The notes beneath the pieces are model-generated. The model saw only the letters and a list, made by a program, of their open reading frames with translations. It made no database searches and was not told the DNA's origin. Positions 15,814 through 24,588 of a stretch of 33,945 nt of DNA are shown one piece after another. How positions within the stretch are numbered: the first letter of the stretch is position 1; each line of letters starts with the position of its first letter. The translations under genes and the position numbers were made by a program. The stretch is from a virus, in IMG/VR virus record IMGVR_UViG_3300038548_000128, positions 1 through 33,945 of that record. One strand, 5' to 3'.

Positions 15814-16987
15814 AGAGGAAAATAACGAGGTACACGTATTTAGAGGAGAGGTTATAAAAATGTCGGCCTTTCAGCCTATAGATATTAAACCTACTTTCGG
15901 TAGAAATTGGATCTTAAACGGAGACAACGGTATAAACTTTAAAACGTATAAGGACGCCTACGACGACTCCCCTACAAATGCCTCTATAATTAACGCCTTT
16001 GTTAATTACATTTACGGAGAGGGCTTAATAGATACAGCCGAGGAGCCGCAAGATCTAAGCGTATACATATCCGAGGAGGATACTTTATTAATGTGCCAAG
16101 ATTACAAAATTTACGGCGGTTACTCCGGTCAGGTTATTTGGGACGATAACGACGGAGACAAAAAACCCCTAAGGATCGAGTATTTACCTATATATAAATT
16201 AGGCGTTAACTATGATTTTTTAACGGCCGTTATTGACGGTTATTGGTATAGTTGGAACTGGGATAAGCTTTATACTTATAGGCCTGTAATGTATCCAATA
16301 TTTACAGGAGCCTATAAAGGAAACGACTTAGAATTATTAGTAATTAGACGACCTACAGCGGAGGCGTTTTTTCCTGTACCGGATTATTTAAGCGGTATTC
16401 CTTGGGCTCAGGTCGAGGGAGAATTAGGAAACGCCGGAAAACAGCACTTTAAAAACGCTATGTCAGATATTACGGTTATAAATTATAACCAAGGTAGACA
16501 GGCTACGGCTGAGTTAGCGAGAGAGGAGGCCGCTAAGGTTAGGGCTAAAGTAGTAGGAACGGATAACCAGTCTAGCGTAATAGTTTCCTTTAACGAGGGA
16601 GCGGAGGAGGCTGTAGTAGTGGATCGGATCTCTCCTCCGGAACTAAACCAGCAAAACGTATTTTATAGCGAGGAGGCGGAGCGTAAATTAATCGTAGCCC
16701 ACTCCGCGCCGCCTATATTGTTTCAAGGATCTAGCGCCGGGAGCGGTTTTAGTTCTAACGCCGACGAGATAAAGGTAGCGACTAACTCCCTATACCGTAG
16801 AAATATTAACCCTAGTAGGAAAGTAATTTTAAACGGTTTCTCCTCAGTATTTAAACTAATCGACAAGGCTATAAAATTAGACTTTGCCGATTTTGAGGAG
16901 GAAAAATTAGAGGAGAAAAAAGAGGAGGTAAAAGAGACCGTATCCGAGGAGCAAAAATTTAAATTCTTTAAAAATCTGTTTAAATAA
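15800..16987 (+). CDS. Portal protein
   Basis: The 395-residue protein has the portal-like order. A helical N-terminus contains YDDSPTNASIINAFVNYIYGEGL (about 53-75), a beta-rich wing follows (YWYSWNWDKLYTYRPVMYP), and then a long helix and clip region. Late on come the ERKLIVAHSAPPILFQGSSAG segment and a SNADEIKVATNSLYRRNINPS helix, as in many portals. The C-terminal tail is very charged (EEEKLEEKKEEVKETV). It forms the dodecameric ring for DNA entry and exit and would dock the terminase. The final A of its stop is the first base of the next ATG. Confidence 0.82.
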   Translation: MTTNKEENNEVHVFRGEVIKMSAFQPIDIKPTFGRNWILNGDNGINFKTYKDAYDDSPTNASIINAFVNYIYGEGLIDTAEEPQDLSVYISEEDTLLMCQDYKIYGGYSGQVIWDDNDGDKKPLRIEYLPIYKLGVNYDFLTAVIDGYWYSWNWDKLYTYRPVMYPIFTGAYKGNDLELLVIRRPTAEAFFPVPDYLSGIPWAQVEGELGNAGKQHFKNAMSDITVINYNQGRQATAELAREEAAKVRAKVVGTDNQSSVIVSFNEGAEEAVVVDRISPPELNQQNVFYSEEAERKLIVAHSAPPILFQGSSAGSGFSSNADEIKVATNSLYRRNINPSRKVILNGFSSVFKLIDKAIKLDFADFEEEKLEEKKEEVKETVSEEQKFKFFKNLFK

Positions 16988-17466
16988 TGGTAACTTTATT
17001 CTTAAACGAAAACGATATACCGGAGTTAACCGCTTTTAGTGGTAACATAGACGCGGATAGCCTAAAGCCTCATATCTTTACGGCTCAAACTAACGACATA
17101 AAACGTATTTTAGGATCCGAACTATACGACAAAATATTAGCGGAGTATATAGCGGGCTCTTTGGCCGGATTATATAAGACGATCTACGAGGATTACGTAG
17201 TACCTATAGAGGTTTATTTTGCCTGTATGTACTATATGACTTTCGGAGGTACTAAAACCTCTAATAACGGAGTAGTTAAAGTATCATTTGCCGGGGGAGA
17301 GGCTCTAAGCGAGTCGGAAACTAATAGACTTATAGGAGTTTATAGACAGTTAGGAAACAATAACGAAAAATTTTTTTATGACTATATCGAGGCTAACCCA
17401 GTCCCGGAGTATGATAGATCTAAAGAGGACGAAAGCAAAAATAATCCTGTAATACCTTGGTATTAA
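16987..17466 (+). CDS. Head-tail adaptor-like protein, 159 aa
   Basis: A helical protein directly after the portal, with SLKPHIFTAQTNDIKRILGSELYDKILAEY (about 25-54). This matches the shape of connector/adaptor proteins of phages of Bacteroidetes (DUF6712-like as I remember it), which start with a KP-x-(I/F)-x-x-AQ...ILG-x-ELYD helix pair. A CMYYMTFGGTKTSNNGVV turn follows. It would form the ring under the portal. It is coupled to the portal by a one-base overlap. Confidence 0.65.
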   Translation: MVTLFLNENDIPELTAFSGNIDADSLKPHIFTAQTNDIKRILGSELYDKILAEYIAGSLAGLYKTIYEDYVVPIEVYFACMYYMTFGGTKTSNNGVVKVSFAGGEALSESETNRLIGVYRQLGNNNEKFFYDYIEANPVPEYDRSKEDESKNNPVIPWY

Positions 17467-17478
17467 AAAACTTAAAAA

Positions 17479-20400
17479 ATGAGTCAACAAAATATAAATA
17501 CCTCCTTTCCTAATGACGGCCTAGGAGACGCATTAAGGGACGCTTTCAATAAAACGGAGGCTAATTTTACCGAACTTTTTAGCAATAAAGTAGACAAGGT
17601 ACCCGGAAAGGATCTCTCCGACAATAATTTAACGGACGATCTATTACAAAAAATAAACGATATAGACGACGACGCGGCGGAAAACGTACAATCAGACTGG
17701 GCGCAAAACGATAACGCGGAGGACGACTATATAAAAAATAAACCTACTTTAGTTAGCGCTTTCGCGCCGAGTAAAGTAAATATCTCTTTTGATTTTCCTG
17801 TAAATTCTAAAACGGAGTTAGATAGTTTACACGGTACCTACTTACGTAACGACTCCGAGGACGGTATTATACTAAACTCAGGGACTCCTATTGTAGGAGA
17901 CGGCGGATTATCTAAAGTAATGTTTAGCGTATTGGCTGGATCTGTATTAACGGGAGAGGTAATTATAACAGGAACCTCTATAGATACGGAGACGGCCGTA
18001 GAGACTCCGGGAGATACTGAGACGATCCCTGTAGACGGATTATCTATAGATAACTCTACTACGGACTCTAACGGCAATAACGTACACGCTTTTATAGATA
18101 ATTATATAAGCGCTAAATTTTGGACGGGTACTTTAACCTTTAGTACGCCGGATCTAGATTTAACAGAGATTAGATTTGGACAATGCGCTTTCGAGCAATT
18201 CGACGCCGTAGAGGATCTAACTATAAATAGTTTATCCGCTACTTATCAAATATCTAACACGGCCTCTATAATGGACGCTTACTTATACGCTGTAGAGGTA
18301 ATAGGATCTAAGGCCAGTTTAACTAAAATAGCCGAAATACACCACGGTACGGGCGAAATAACGGACTCAGTATTTAAGCGTAGACAGGGAGCCCTAGACA
18401 AACAGTTAGACGGGACTACGGACGGAGTATTTATAGATATGTTTTTAGCGCCGACTAATCAGGAGTATTTTAATAACTTTACTATAAAAGTTTGGGCTAC
18501 TATACTCTCCCCTATGTCCTTATTTATAGATAATAGCGCTATGAATGAGTCGATAGTATACGGAGAGACTTTAACGGCCGGAGAGATAGCCTATTTAGCC
18601 CTAGACGGTAAATACTATATAGCGGATAATACGGACGTACTAACCTCTACGACTCAATTAAGATTAATAACCGTTAGCGGTATATTAGACGACGAAAAAT
18701 TAGCCCTTAAAGAGGGAAAATATACGACCTCAGGACTAACGGCCGGGAATGAATATCTAGGAGTTAGCGGAGGAGTACTTATAGAGGCTCCTACAGATCC
18801 CGCGCATATAGTACGTATACTATCTACGGCGATCTCTACAAATGCTAGATATTTTAACCCCTCGGCTACTTGGTTATTAGGGGACGGGAGTAGTATAAAC
18901 GGAGTAGATATTAACCCTACAGGCCTAACTACTATCGCCGACGCTTGGAGCGTAGGAGGATTAGACGTTAGAGCCTACGCTACTAACGCGCCTATACTCG
19001 ATCAGTTTTATACTGGGGCGGCTCAGACTATAACGGTAAATCCGGCTCCGGTTACTCCGGGGGACTTGCGCTATATCGCTATAGTAATGGACGTAAACGG
19101 AATTATAACGGCTCAGGACGGAGCCGAGGGAGCGGCTGTTTTGCCTCCCGGAGTCGATACGGATAACTACTATTTAATTAGATATTTATTGATCTCTTTT
19201 GGAGATACCAGCCCTACAGACGAGGACGGTAACGGCGTCGTAGAATTCGATGTACTTTATAAAGAGTTTGGAACCGAGGCCGGAGGAGAGAGCGACGTAA
19301 CGACTACGGACGGGACTATAGTAGTAAATACGGCCGGCTCTCCTTTTGGAGGAGTAGGTATCCGGGGCTTAAATGTACCGAGTAACGGGACTAGGAAAGT
19401 AGATTTTACGCATACAACAAAAAGAAATTTTAGCGATCTTACCGGGCTATACTTTAACTTTAGTTTAGACGAGGTAGTAAAAAGAACGCGGCTATATGTA
19501 CAATTTTATAACGAGTCTGTTAGAGTCGCTAGGATTTCGATACGAAACGGCCAGCACGGATTTAGCGATAGAACTACGAACGGCCAAAATATAGGAGTGC
19601 CTAAAGAATTTTTGAGTATTATAGATACTCAGTACGACCGAGTTAGAATATACGTAGGCGCTCCCGTAGTGGCTCCTATCGCTGGATTTTGGTTAGACGA
19701 CGTATTATTAAATAACGCCTTTAACTCTAATCCTAATACTCCGGAGCCTGTACAGTTACAATCTGACTGGGATCAAACGGACAACACTACAGCGGATTAT
19801 ATTAAAAATAAACCGACTATCCCAGCCGCTCAGGTACAATCTGACTGGGATCAAACGGACAACGGAGAAACGGACTTTATTAAAAATAAACCAGCCGTAG
19901 GCGCCGGAGATATGATTTTAGCCGCCGTACAAACAGTTACGGGCTTAAAGACTTTCCGGGATCTAAAGTTAGGTTTAAGAAATGTAGCGGAGACGTTTAC
20001 TAGCTTTTTTACTAATGTAAATACGGCTAGCCGAACTTACACCCTACAGGATAAAAGCGGTACGGTAGCGCATTTAGACGACATTACAGGAGGCGGAGGT
20101 ATTTTGTCCTTTGGGTATGAGTCCGACACCTCAGGAGATACTAGCCCGGCTAGCGGGAAAATAACTTGGAATAATGCGACACAAATAAACGCTACTAAAT
20201 TATACGTATCCTTTACGGATCGAAACGGTACAGATATAAAGGCTATAGTACAGGAGGTAGTAAACGTAGGAGATAATTTATTTCTACAAGAGCGTACAAA
20301 CTCTAACAACTTTCAAAAATGGGAGATAACAGGCTCTACAGATCAGGGTACTTATTCGGAGGTAGACGTAGTATTAGTATCCGGAGCGGCTCAATATGGT

Positions 20401-20793
20401 AATCAGTTACAACTACAGTTAACTGTAGGCTCAGCCGCCGGAGGAGTTACGGCCGACTCCGTAGGATTAGCCGAGGTAAAAGATATATTTAAAAAAGTAT
20501 TAACAGACGCTACAGCCGGAGGCGCTCAAACGATCGACTGGGAGGCCTACAGCGGATTTATATTTACGTTAACTAGCGCTATAACATTTACGGACGATAA
20601 CTTACCGGCGGCTCCTAACGAGACTCAAATAAGTTTTTTAATGACTGGGGAGGAGACTTTTACGCCTCCGTCTTATTGGAAATTTGGAGGAGACGACTAC
20701 GACGGTACAGTCTGGAATTACTTTGCTATAGAATGTAAAGACAATACAGGAGCGGCGGAGCAAGTCGTATGTATAATTACTAATCTATCGTAA
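17479..20793 (+). CDS. Tail fibre / receptor-binding structural protein, 1104 aa
   Basis: The modular fibre begins NTSFPNDGLGDALRDAFNK, a common virion-anchoring start. Three copies of a linker of the type VQSDWxQxDNxxxDYIKNKP follow, near residues 70-89, 760-780 and 785-805. The last part holds TGLKTFRDLKLGLRN and TYTLQDKSGTVAHLDDITGG, both usual tail-fibre elements. Beta-rich domains lie between. It most likely makes a trimeric side or tip fibre, and the next gene supplies the adhesin. Codon and dinucleotide use match the rest of the genome. Its last base overlaps the next ATG. Confidence 0.85.
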   Translation: MSQQNINTSFPNDGLGDALRDAFNKTEANFTELFSNKVDKVPGKDLSDNNLTDDLLQKINDIDDDAAENVQSDWAQNDNAEDDYIKNKPTLVSAFAPSKVNISFDFPVNSKTELDSLHGTYLRNDSEDGIILNSGTPIVGDGGLSKVMFSVLAGSVLTGEVIITGTSIDTETAVETPGDTETIPVDGLSIDNSTTDSNGNNVHAFIDNYISAKFWTGTLTFSTPDLDLTEIRFGQCAFEQFDAVEDLTINSLSATYQISNTASIMDAYLYAVEVIGSKASLTKIAEIHHGTGEITDSVFKRRQGALDKQLDGTTDGVFIDMFLAPTNQEYFNNFTIKVWATILSPMSLFIDNSAMNESIVYGETLTAGEIAYLALDGKYYIADNTDVLTSTTQLRLITVSGILDDEKLALKEGKYTTSGLTAGNEYLGVSGGVLIEAPTDPAHIVRILSTAISTNARYFNPSATWLLGDGSSINGVDINPTGLTTIADAWSVGGLDVRAYATNAPILDQFYTGAAQTITVNPAPVTPGDLRYIAIVMDVNGIITAQDGAEGAAVLPPGVDTDNYYLIRYLLISFGDTSPTDEDGNGVVEFDVLYKEFGTEAGGESDVTTTDGTIVVNTAGSPFGGVGIRGLNVPSNGTRKVDFTHTTKRNFSDLTGLYFNFSLDEVVKRTRLYVQFYNESVRVARISIRNGQHGFSDRTTNGQNIGVPKEFLSIIDTQYDRVRIYVGAPVVAPIAGFWLDDVLLNNAFNSNPNTPEPVQLQSDWDQTDNTTADYIKNKPTIPAAQVQSDWDQTDNGETDFIKNKPAVGAGDMILAAVQTVTGLKTFRDLKLGLRNVAETFTSFFTNVNTASRTYTLQDKSGTVAHLDDITGGGGILSFGYESDTSGDTSPASGKITWNNATQINATKLYVSFTDRNGTDIKAIVQEVVNVGDNLFLQERTNSNNFQKWEITGSTDQGTYSEVDVVLVSGAAQYGNQLQLQLTVGSAAGGVTADSVGLAEVKDIFKKVLTDATAGGAQTIDWEAYSGFIFTLTSAITFTDDNLPAAPNETQISFLMTGEETFTPPSYWKFGGDDYDGTVWNYFAIECKDNTGAAEQVVCIITNLS
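19758..19863 (+). repeat. 28-bp direct repeats encoding fibre linkers
   Basis: The same 28 bases occur at 19758-19785 and 19836-19863 and encode QSDWDQTDN. A diverged third copy lies near 17688-17745. The pair could recombine to swap or delete the intervening 78 bp in frame. Confidence 0.88.
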
Positions 20794-22373
20794 TGAATAA
20801 AAAGAAAATGTTTACTAAGGGATCCGGCGGCGGCGGCGGAATTTTACCGGAGTCTTTTGTACTTGAAATAGTTGTAGGAGCCGGCCAAGAAATTACATTA
20901 CCATTGCATAATGATAATAGTTATACCTACGACTTTAATGTTGATTTTGGAGCCGGAGACGGAGAATTATTAATATCATCTTGGAACGACGCTAATAGAG
21001 TTTACACTTACACCGACGCCGGAACCTATCAAATAATAATGACCGGTATAATTAACGGATTTACAGTTAATACCGCCGCTCCTTTTGATCTTTTAATTAC
21101 TAAGGTCGTACAATGGGGCGCGCCTAGTTTTATAGAGTTAAATTTACGAGGCTGTACTAATTTAACGACTTTGCCGCTAGGTAGTGGAGAATTTACTAGC
21201 CTAGTAAATGCTGATAGATTATTTCAAGACGCTAAAATAGGCACTATCCCGGCCGGACTTTTTGACAATGCTACTAATATCACGAGCTTAAGCTATGCTT
21301 TTGATAATTCAAATTTAACCTCTATCCCCAGCGGTTTATTTGATTATTGCGTACTTAACAAGTCTTTCTTTGAAATCTTTAGAGATAATGGAGGGATAAC
21401 AACGATCCCTAGCGGGCTTTTCGATAATAATACCGTAGCTACTACTTTTTGGGGGGCTTTTCAAAATGGTAACATAACCGCAATACCAGCGGGCTTATTT
21501 GATAATAACGTGTTAGTAAATACTTTTAGAAGTACTTTTGTAAGTTGTGATTTTACAACGATCCCAACAGATTTATTTAAGTTTAATACTCTAGTTACCA
21601 ATTTTCAAAGTTGTTTTAGTGGTGTACCTCTAACCGCTATTCCTAGCGGTTTATTTGATACTAATACTTTAGTTACTCTGTTTTCATCTACTTTCTCAGG
21701 TACAGATTTTACGACTATACCTGATGACTTATTTAAGTTTACTACTAAGGTTACTACTTTTGCAAGTGTTTTTTCGGGTAGCGATTTAACTACAATACCT
21801 ATTGACTTATTTAAATATAATGTGCTTGTTACTTCTTTTTCAAGTGTTTTTGCAAGTACAGACGTAGCCGTAATACCAACGGGAATGTTTGACACTAATA
21901 TAAAAAATACTTCTTTTTTCAATGCTTTTGATAATTGCCCTATTAGTACAATACCAACAGATTTATTTAAATTTAATGTTTTAGCTTCTCAATTTTGGGG
22001 ATGTTTTGACAGTACAAATGTAACAGCCATACCGGTTGATTTATTTAGATATACTGTTCTCGCGAATACTTTTAGAAATACTTTTGCGAATACGCCTATA
22101 ACAAGCATACCAACAGATATGTTTAGATATACGGCCGCGTCTAATGTTCAGGGGTGCTTTGGGAGTACAGATATAACGGCTATTCCTTTAGCTATTTTCG
22201 ACTTCAATACAATAACAATTTTATCTAACACTTTTAATGGTTGCGTTTTAGTTGTATCGGAGGTGCCTGATTTATGGAATGATTTTCCGGCCGCCTCTCA
22301 CGTAAATTGTTTTAATAATGTAACAGGCGCCACAAATTACGGAGATATTCCGGACGACTGGAAAGGATTATAA
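20793..22373 (+). CDS. Leucine-rich-repeat (BspA-type) tail-tip adhesin
   Basis: The 526-residue protein starts with a Gly-rich leader (GSGGGGGILPESF). A PKD-like beta domain follows (about 25-100, with DFGAGDGEL and a TYTDAGTYQI segment). Then come 13 repeats of roughly 24 residues with an (T/S)xIPxxLF(D/K)xN core, from GTIPAGLF near residue 150 to TAIPLAIF near 470. These are BspA/DUF285-type leucine-rich repeats, usually seen in bacterial surface adhesins. Next to the fibre gene, it is the best candidate for the receptor-binding tip. The DNA is richer in CA and TG dinucleotides than its neighbours, pointing to recent acquisition. No signal peptide is present, which fits a virion protein. 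Confidence 0.85.
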   Translation: MNKKKMFTKGSGGGGGILPESFVLEIVVGAGQEITLPLHNDNSYTYDFNVDFGAGDGELLISSWNDANRVYTYTDAGTYQIIMTGIINGFTVNTAAPFDLLITKVVQWGAPSFIELNLRGCTNLTTLPLGSGEFTSLVNADRLFQDAKIGTIPAGLFDNATNITSLSYAFDNSNLTSIPSGLFDYCVLNKSFFEIFRDNGGITTIPSGLFDNNTVATTFWGAFQNGNITAIPAGLFDNNVLVNTFRSTFVSCDFTTIPTDLFKFNTLVTNFQSCFSGVPLTAIPSGLFDTNTLVTLFSSTFSGTDFTTIPDDLFKFTTKVTTFASVFSGSDLTTIPIDLFKYNVLVTSFSSVFASTDVAVIPTGMFDTNIKNTSFFNAFDNCPISTIPTDLFKFNVLASQFWGCFDSTNVTAIPVDLFRYTVLANTFRNTFANTPITSIPTDMFRYTAASNVQGCFGSTDITAIPLAIFDFNTITILSNTFNGCVLVVSEVPDLWNDFPAASHVNCFNNVTGATNYGDIPDDWKGL

Positions 22374-22389
22374 TATAATAAATAAAAAT

Positions 22390-22920
22390 ATGAAATACGC
22401 AAAAATAGAAAACGGAGCCGTAAAAAGATATAACCGACTCCCTAAGGTATACGGAATTACTAGAAATTTTAGAGACGCCTCTATAATTGTTATAAATAGT
22501 AAAGGCTTTTTTAAAGTCGTAGAGCCTCCCGTAGGAAAACACGAGCGCCTAGAGCCTTTAGAGCCGTCGGATCTCGTAGGGGACGAGTTTCTAGCGAGAG
22601 TCGTTAGTAAAACTCCGGAGGATATAGCCGCTATAGAATTAAACGAGGATTTAGACAATAAAGAGGAGGACGGATTAGAATACTTTAAAACGATCCGTAA
22701 CCTAGTACAGAAAAATTATAACTCCGGAAATATAACGGAGGCTCAGTTTAAAGGGATCCGGAAAGTATTAGCGCCGGCGTTAACTCCTTTAAGGGTGGGC
22801 GCTTGGGACGAGGCTAAAGATAACGTAGAGGACATAGACGAGCCTGTAAATCCTAAAATGTTATTACTATATAATAAAGTAAAAGACGATATTAACGACT
22901 ATATTATAAATAATTACTAA
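22390..22920 (+). CDS. Putative tail-fibre accessory protein, 176 aa
   Basis: The N-terminal half (MKYAKIENGAVKRYNRLPKV, then KGFFKVVEPPVG and VVSKTPEDIAAIE) resembles small proteins encoded beside tail fibres that start Y-x-x-(I/V)-x-NGxV and contain a (F/Y)xxVxEPP element. The C-terminal half is helical and acidic. It may assist fibre assembly or be a minor virion component. Codon use returns to the genome norm here, unlike the adhesin just upstream. Confidence 0.5.
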   Translation: MKYAKIENGAVKRYNRLPKVYGITRNFRDASIIVINSKGFFKVVEPPVGKHERLEPLEPSDLVGDEFLARVVSKTPEDIAAIELNEDLDNKEEDGLEYFKTIRNLVQKNYNSGNITEAQFKGIRKVLAPALTPLRVGAWDEAKDNVEDIDEPVNPKMLLLYNKVKDDINDYIINNY

Positions 22921-22929
22921 CTTTATCTT

Positions 22930-23187
22930 ATGATAAAAAACATAAAAAAAGGGATTATTACTACGATCCTAGGAGTACTTTTAATTTTAGTAGGAGTATT
23001 TTATACGGTTTATCCGTTAATTAGAGAGGTTACTATAGATATATCCTCTACGATTTTAACTATAGTTTTCGTTTTCGGCGCTGGATTATTAATAGCCCCG
23101 GATAATTTTTTATCCATTATAAAGGATAAAATTAATATACAAAACATAACCGGCGGCCAGCCCAAGGCACCCAAAGAACAAAAATAA
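22930..23187 (+). CDS. Holin-like membrane protein, 85 aa
   Basis: Two membrane segments (about 9-30, GIITTILGVLLILVGVFYTV, and 40-60, TILTIVFVFGAGLLIAP) are separated by a short polar turn. A basic N-terminus (MIKNIKKG) and a charged C-terminus (QPKAPKEQK) complete it. The size and topology are those of a class II holin, and it opens the block that holds the peptidase and spanin-like genes. Holins form the membrane lesion that releases endolysin. No sequence motif defines holins, so the call rests on topology and place. Confidence 0.65.
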   Translation: MIKNIKKGIITTILGVLLILVGVFYTVYPLIREVTIDISSTILTIVFVFGAGLLIAPDNFLSIIKDKINIQNITGGQPKAPKEQK

Positions 23188-23538
23188 ATGAAAGCCCAGT
23201 ATCTAAAATATTACATAGGTATCTTTTTAATATTTGCGATAGACTCTCTACATTATTTTTTTTATGAAAGTGAGAAAATGTACGACGTCTATTTTTTATA
23301 TGATTATGATAGATATTTAGTTAATATTATTTACGACGTCTCTAATTTATTTAGGTTTTCGATCCTTTGTTATTGGCTTATAAATCTAAATAAAAGGATA
23401 TTTAAACCTTTATTTTATACGTCTCTTTTTATTTGGCTCTCTTATTTTTTAACCTATAATCAGTCTACAAGTTTATTAATAATACCTATTTATATAATAT
23501 CAGTACTAACCCACAATAGAGAACTATTTAAAAGATGA
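23188..23538 (+). CDS. Multi-span membrane protein of the lysis block, 116 aa
   Basis: Very hydrophobic and aromatic, with about three membrane segments (near 8-24, 48-70 and 75-110). It starts with no gap after the holin-like gene and its end overlaps the next gene. It could be a second holin, an antiholin or an inner-membrane exclusion protein. No family recognised. Confidence 0.55.
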   Translation: MKAQYLKYYIGIFLIFAIDSLHYFFYESEKMYDVYFLYDYDRYLVNIIYDVSNLFRFSILCYWLINLNKRIFKPLFYTSLFIWLSYFLTYNQSTSLLIIPIYIISVLTHNRELFKR

Positions 23539-23792
23539 AAAAACAAGTAACTTTCGGACATATACTAACGATACTCGCTATAATTATCCTCCCGCTATTG
23601 GCTTGGGGTATAAATACAGAGCGGCGTTTTGAGAAAGTAATAGAAAACTCTAAAGAGATCCTAGAAATGACTACGGATATAGAGGCTTTAGAAAATAAGG
23701 ACGAGGATATAATAAACCTTATACACGATAACCAAATAAAAGTAATAGAGGGTATATCTGAGGTTAAAGTACTAATAGCCAAAAAAAAATAA
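23535..23792 (+). CDS. Single-span membrane protein with coiled coil, 85 aa
   Basis: One membrane segment (about 9-26, HILTILAIIILPLLAWGI) is followed by a charged helix to the end, giving a bitopic protein like XhlA-type or other lysis-associated membrane proteins. It overlaps the upstream gene by four bases and is immediately followed by the peptidase gene. A holin partner is the likeliest role. Confidence 0.55.
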   Translation: MKKQVTFGHILTILAIIILPLLAWGINTERRFEKVIENSKEILEMTTDIEALENKDEDIINLIHDNQIKVIEGISEVKVLIAKKK

Positions 23793-24227
23793 ATGTATAA
23801 ATGTAAATACTTTTCGCTTTCAGAATTAGCACACCCGCAAATTATAGCGGCTATAGGATCGGTTAATACTTGGCGCCGGTTAGATGCTGAGGTATTACAG
23901 GATCTAGACTATATCCGGGAGGAGTGGTATTTAATACACCGCTCAGGGATCTATATTAATAGATTAAACCTAGGGCTAGACTCTAGGGGCTTACGACCTC
24001 CTAACGATCCGGACGGCTCGTTTTACTCTACACATAAAGAGGGTAATACTTTCGACTTAGAGCCGGTAAACGGCCAAAACGAAAGCCTATATAATTTTAT
24101 AGCCGGATTAATTAAAGCCGGGAAACTAAAGGCGCTAAATACGCTAGAGGCTTTCGAATGTACCGGAGGCTGGATCCACGCCGGAAAAATGAATACCGAG
24201 GAGAGACCGTTAATTATATACGTTTAA
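23793..24227 (+). CDS. Endolysin-type M15 peptidase
   Basis: The 144-residue protein matches the small M15 peptidases used as endolysins. LGLDSRGLRPP (60-70) carries the conserved Arg. STHKEGNTFDLEP (79-91) gives zinc ligands H81 and D88, and GGWIHAG (125-131) gives the third, H129. E119 or E122 is the likely catalytic acid. It would cut peptide crosslinks in peptidoglycan. It has no signal peptide, so it depends on the holin-like proteins just upstream. The length is normal for a stand-alone catalytic domain with no wall-binding module. Confidence 0.88.
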   Translation: MYKCKYFSLSELAHPQIIAAIGSVNTWRRLDAEVLQDLDYIREEWYLIHRSGIYINRLNLGLDSRGLRPPNDPDGSFYSTHKEGNTFDLEPVNGQNESLYNFIAGLIKAGKLKALNTLEAFECTGGWIHAGKMNTEERPLIIYV

Positions 24228-24228
24228 A

Positions 24229-24588
24229 ATGCTGTTAAAATACTGGACGACTCAGACCGCTAAGGAAAAATTATTTATAGTTATTATAGCCGGCCTTTTA
24301 GGTTTTGGCGCTTTTACTTATGTAAAATATACTATAGCCCGGGGGAGATTAATTAAGACTCAAAAAGTACAGTTAGACGTATATAAAGATAGCCTCGATA
24401 TAACTAAGCAATTATTAAAAGATAATATCGACTTAGGTAAAGCCGCTAATAAAGCCGCTAAAGTAAACTCTAATAAGATTAATTCTAAATTAAAAAATGA
24501 TACGGACGACATTAATAACAGCCCTGTTACTGATAGCGAGTTACTCCGCCTTATCTCAGACTACGAGAAAAAAGCTCGAAATAAGTAG
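24229..24588 (+). CDS. Inner-membrane spanin-like protein (i-spanin candidate)
   Basis: It has a short cytoplasmic start, one membrane segment (about 15-33, KLFIVIIAGLLGFGAFTYV), then a periplasmic helix rich in Lys, Asp and Asn, ending NSPVTDSELLRLISDYEKKARNK. That layout, and a final DSxLLRLI helix, is like Rz-type i-spanins. It follows the peptidase by one base and contains the start of the next gene in another frame, as Rz/Rz1 pairs often do. It would help disrupt the outer membrane. Confidence 0.6.
   Translation: MLLKYWTTQTAKEKLFIVIIAGLLGFGAFTYVKYTIARGRLIKTQKVQLDVYKDSLDITKQLLKDNIDLGKAANKAAKVNSNKINSKLKNDTDDINNSPVTDSELLRLISDYEKKARNK

Noticed and set aside
21605-21922. 105-codon minus-strand frame in the adhesin gene
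   Set aside because: The repeat structure of the sense strand keeps stop codons out of this frame; the sequence is a shadow of the leucine-rich repeats.
20793-22373. Diversity-generating retroelement target in the adhesin
   Set aside because: No reverse transcriptase gene or template repeat is visible anywhere in the genome.
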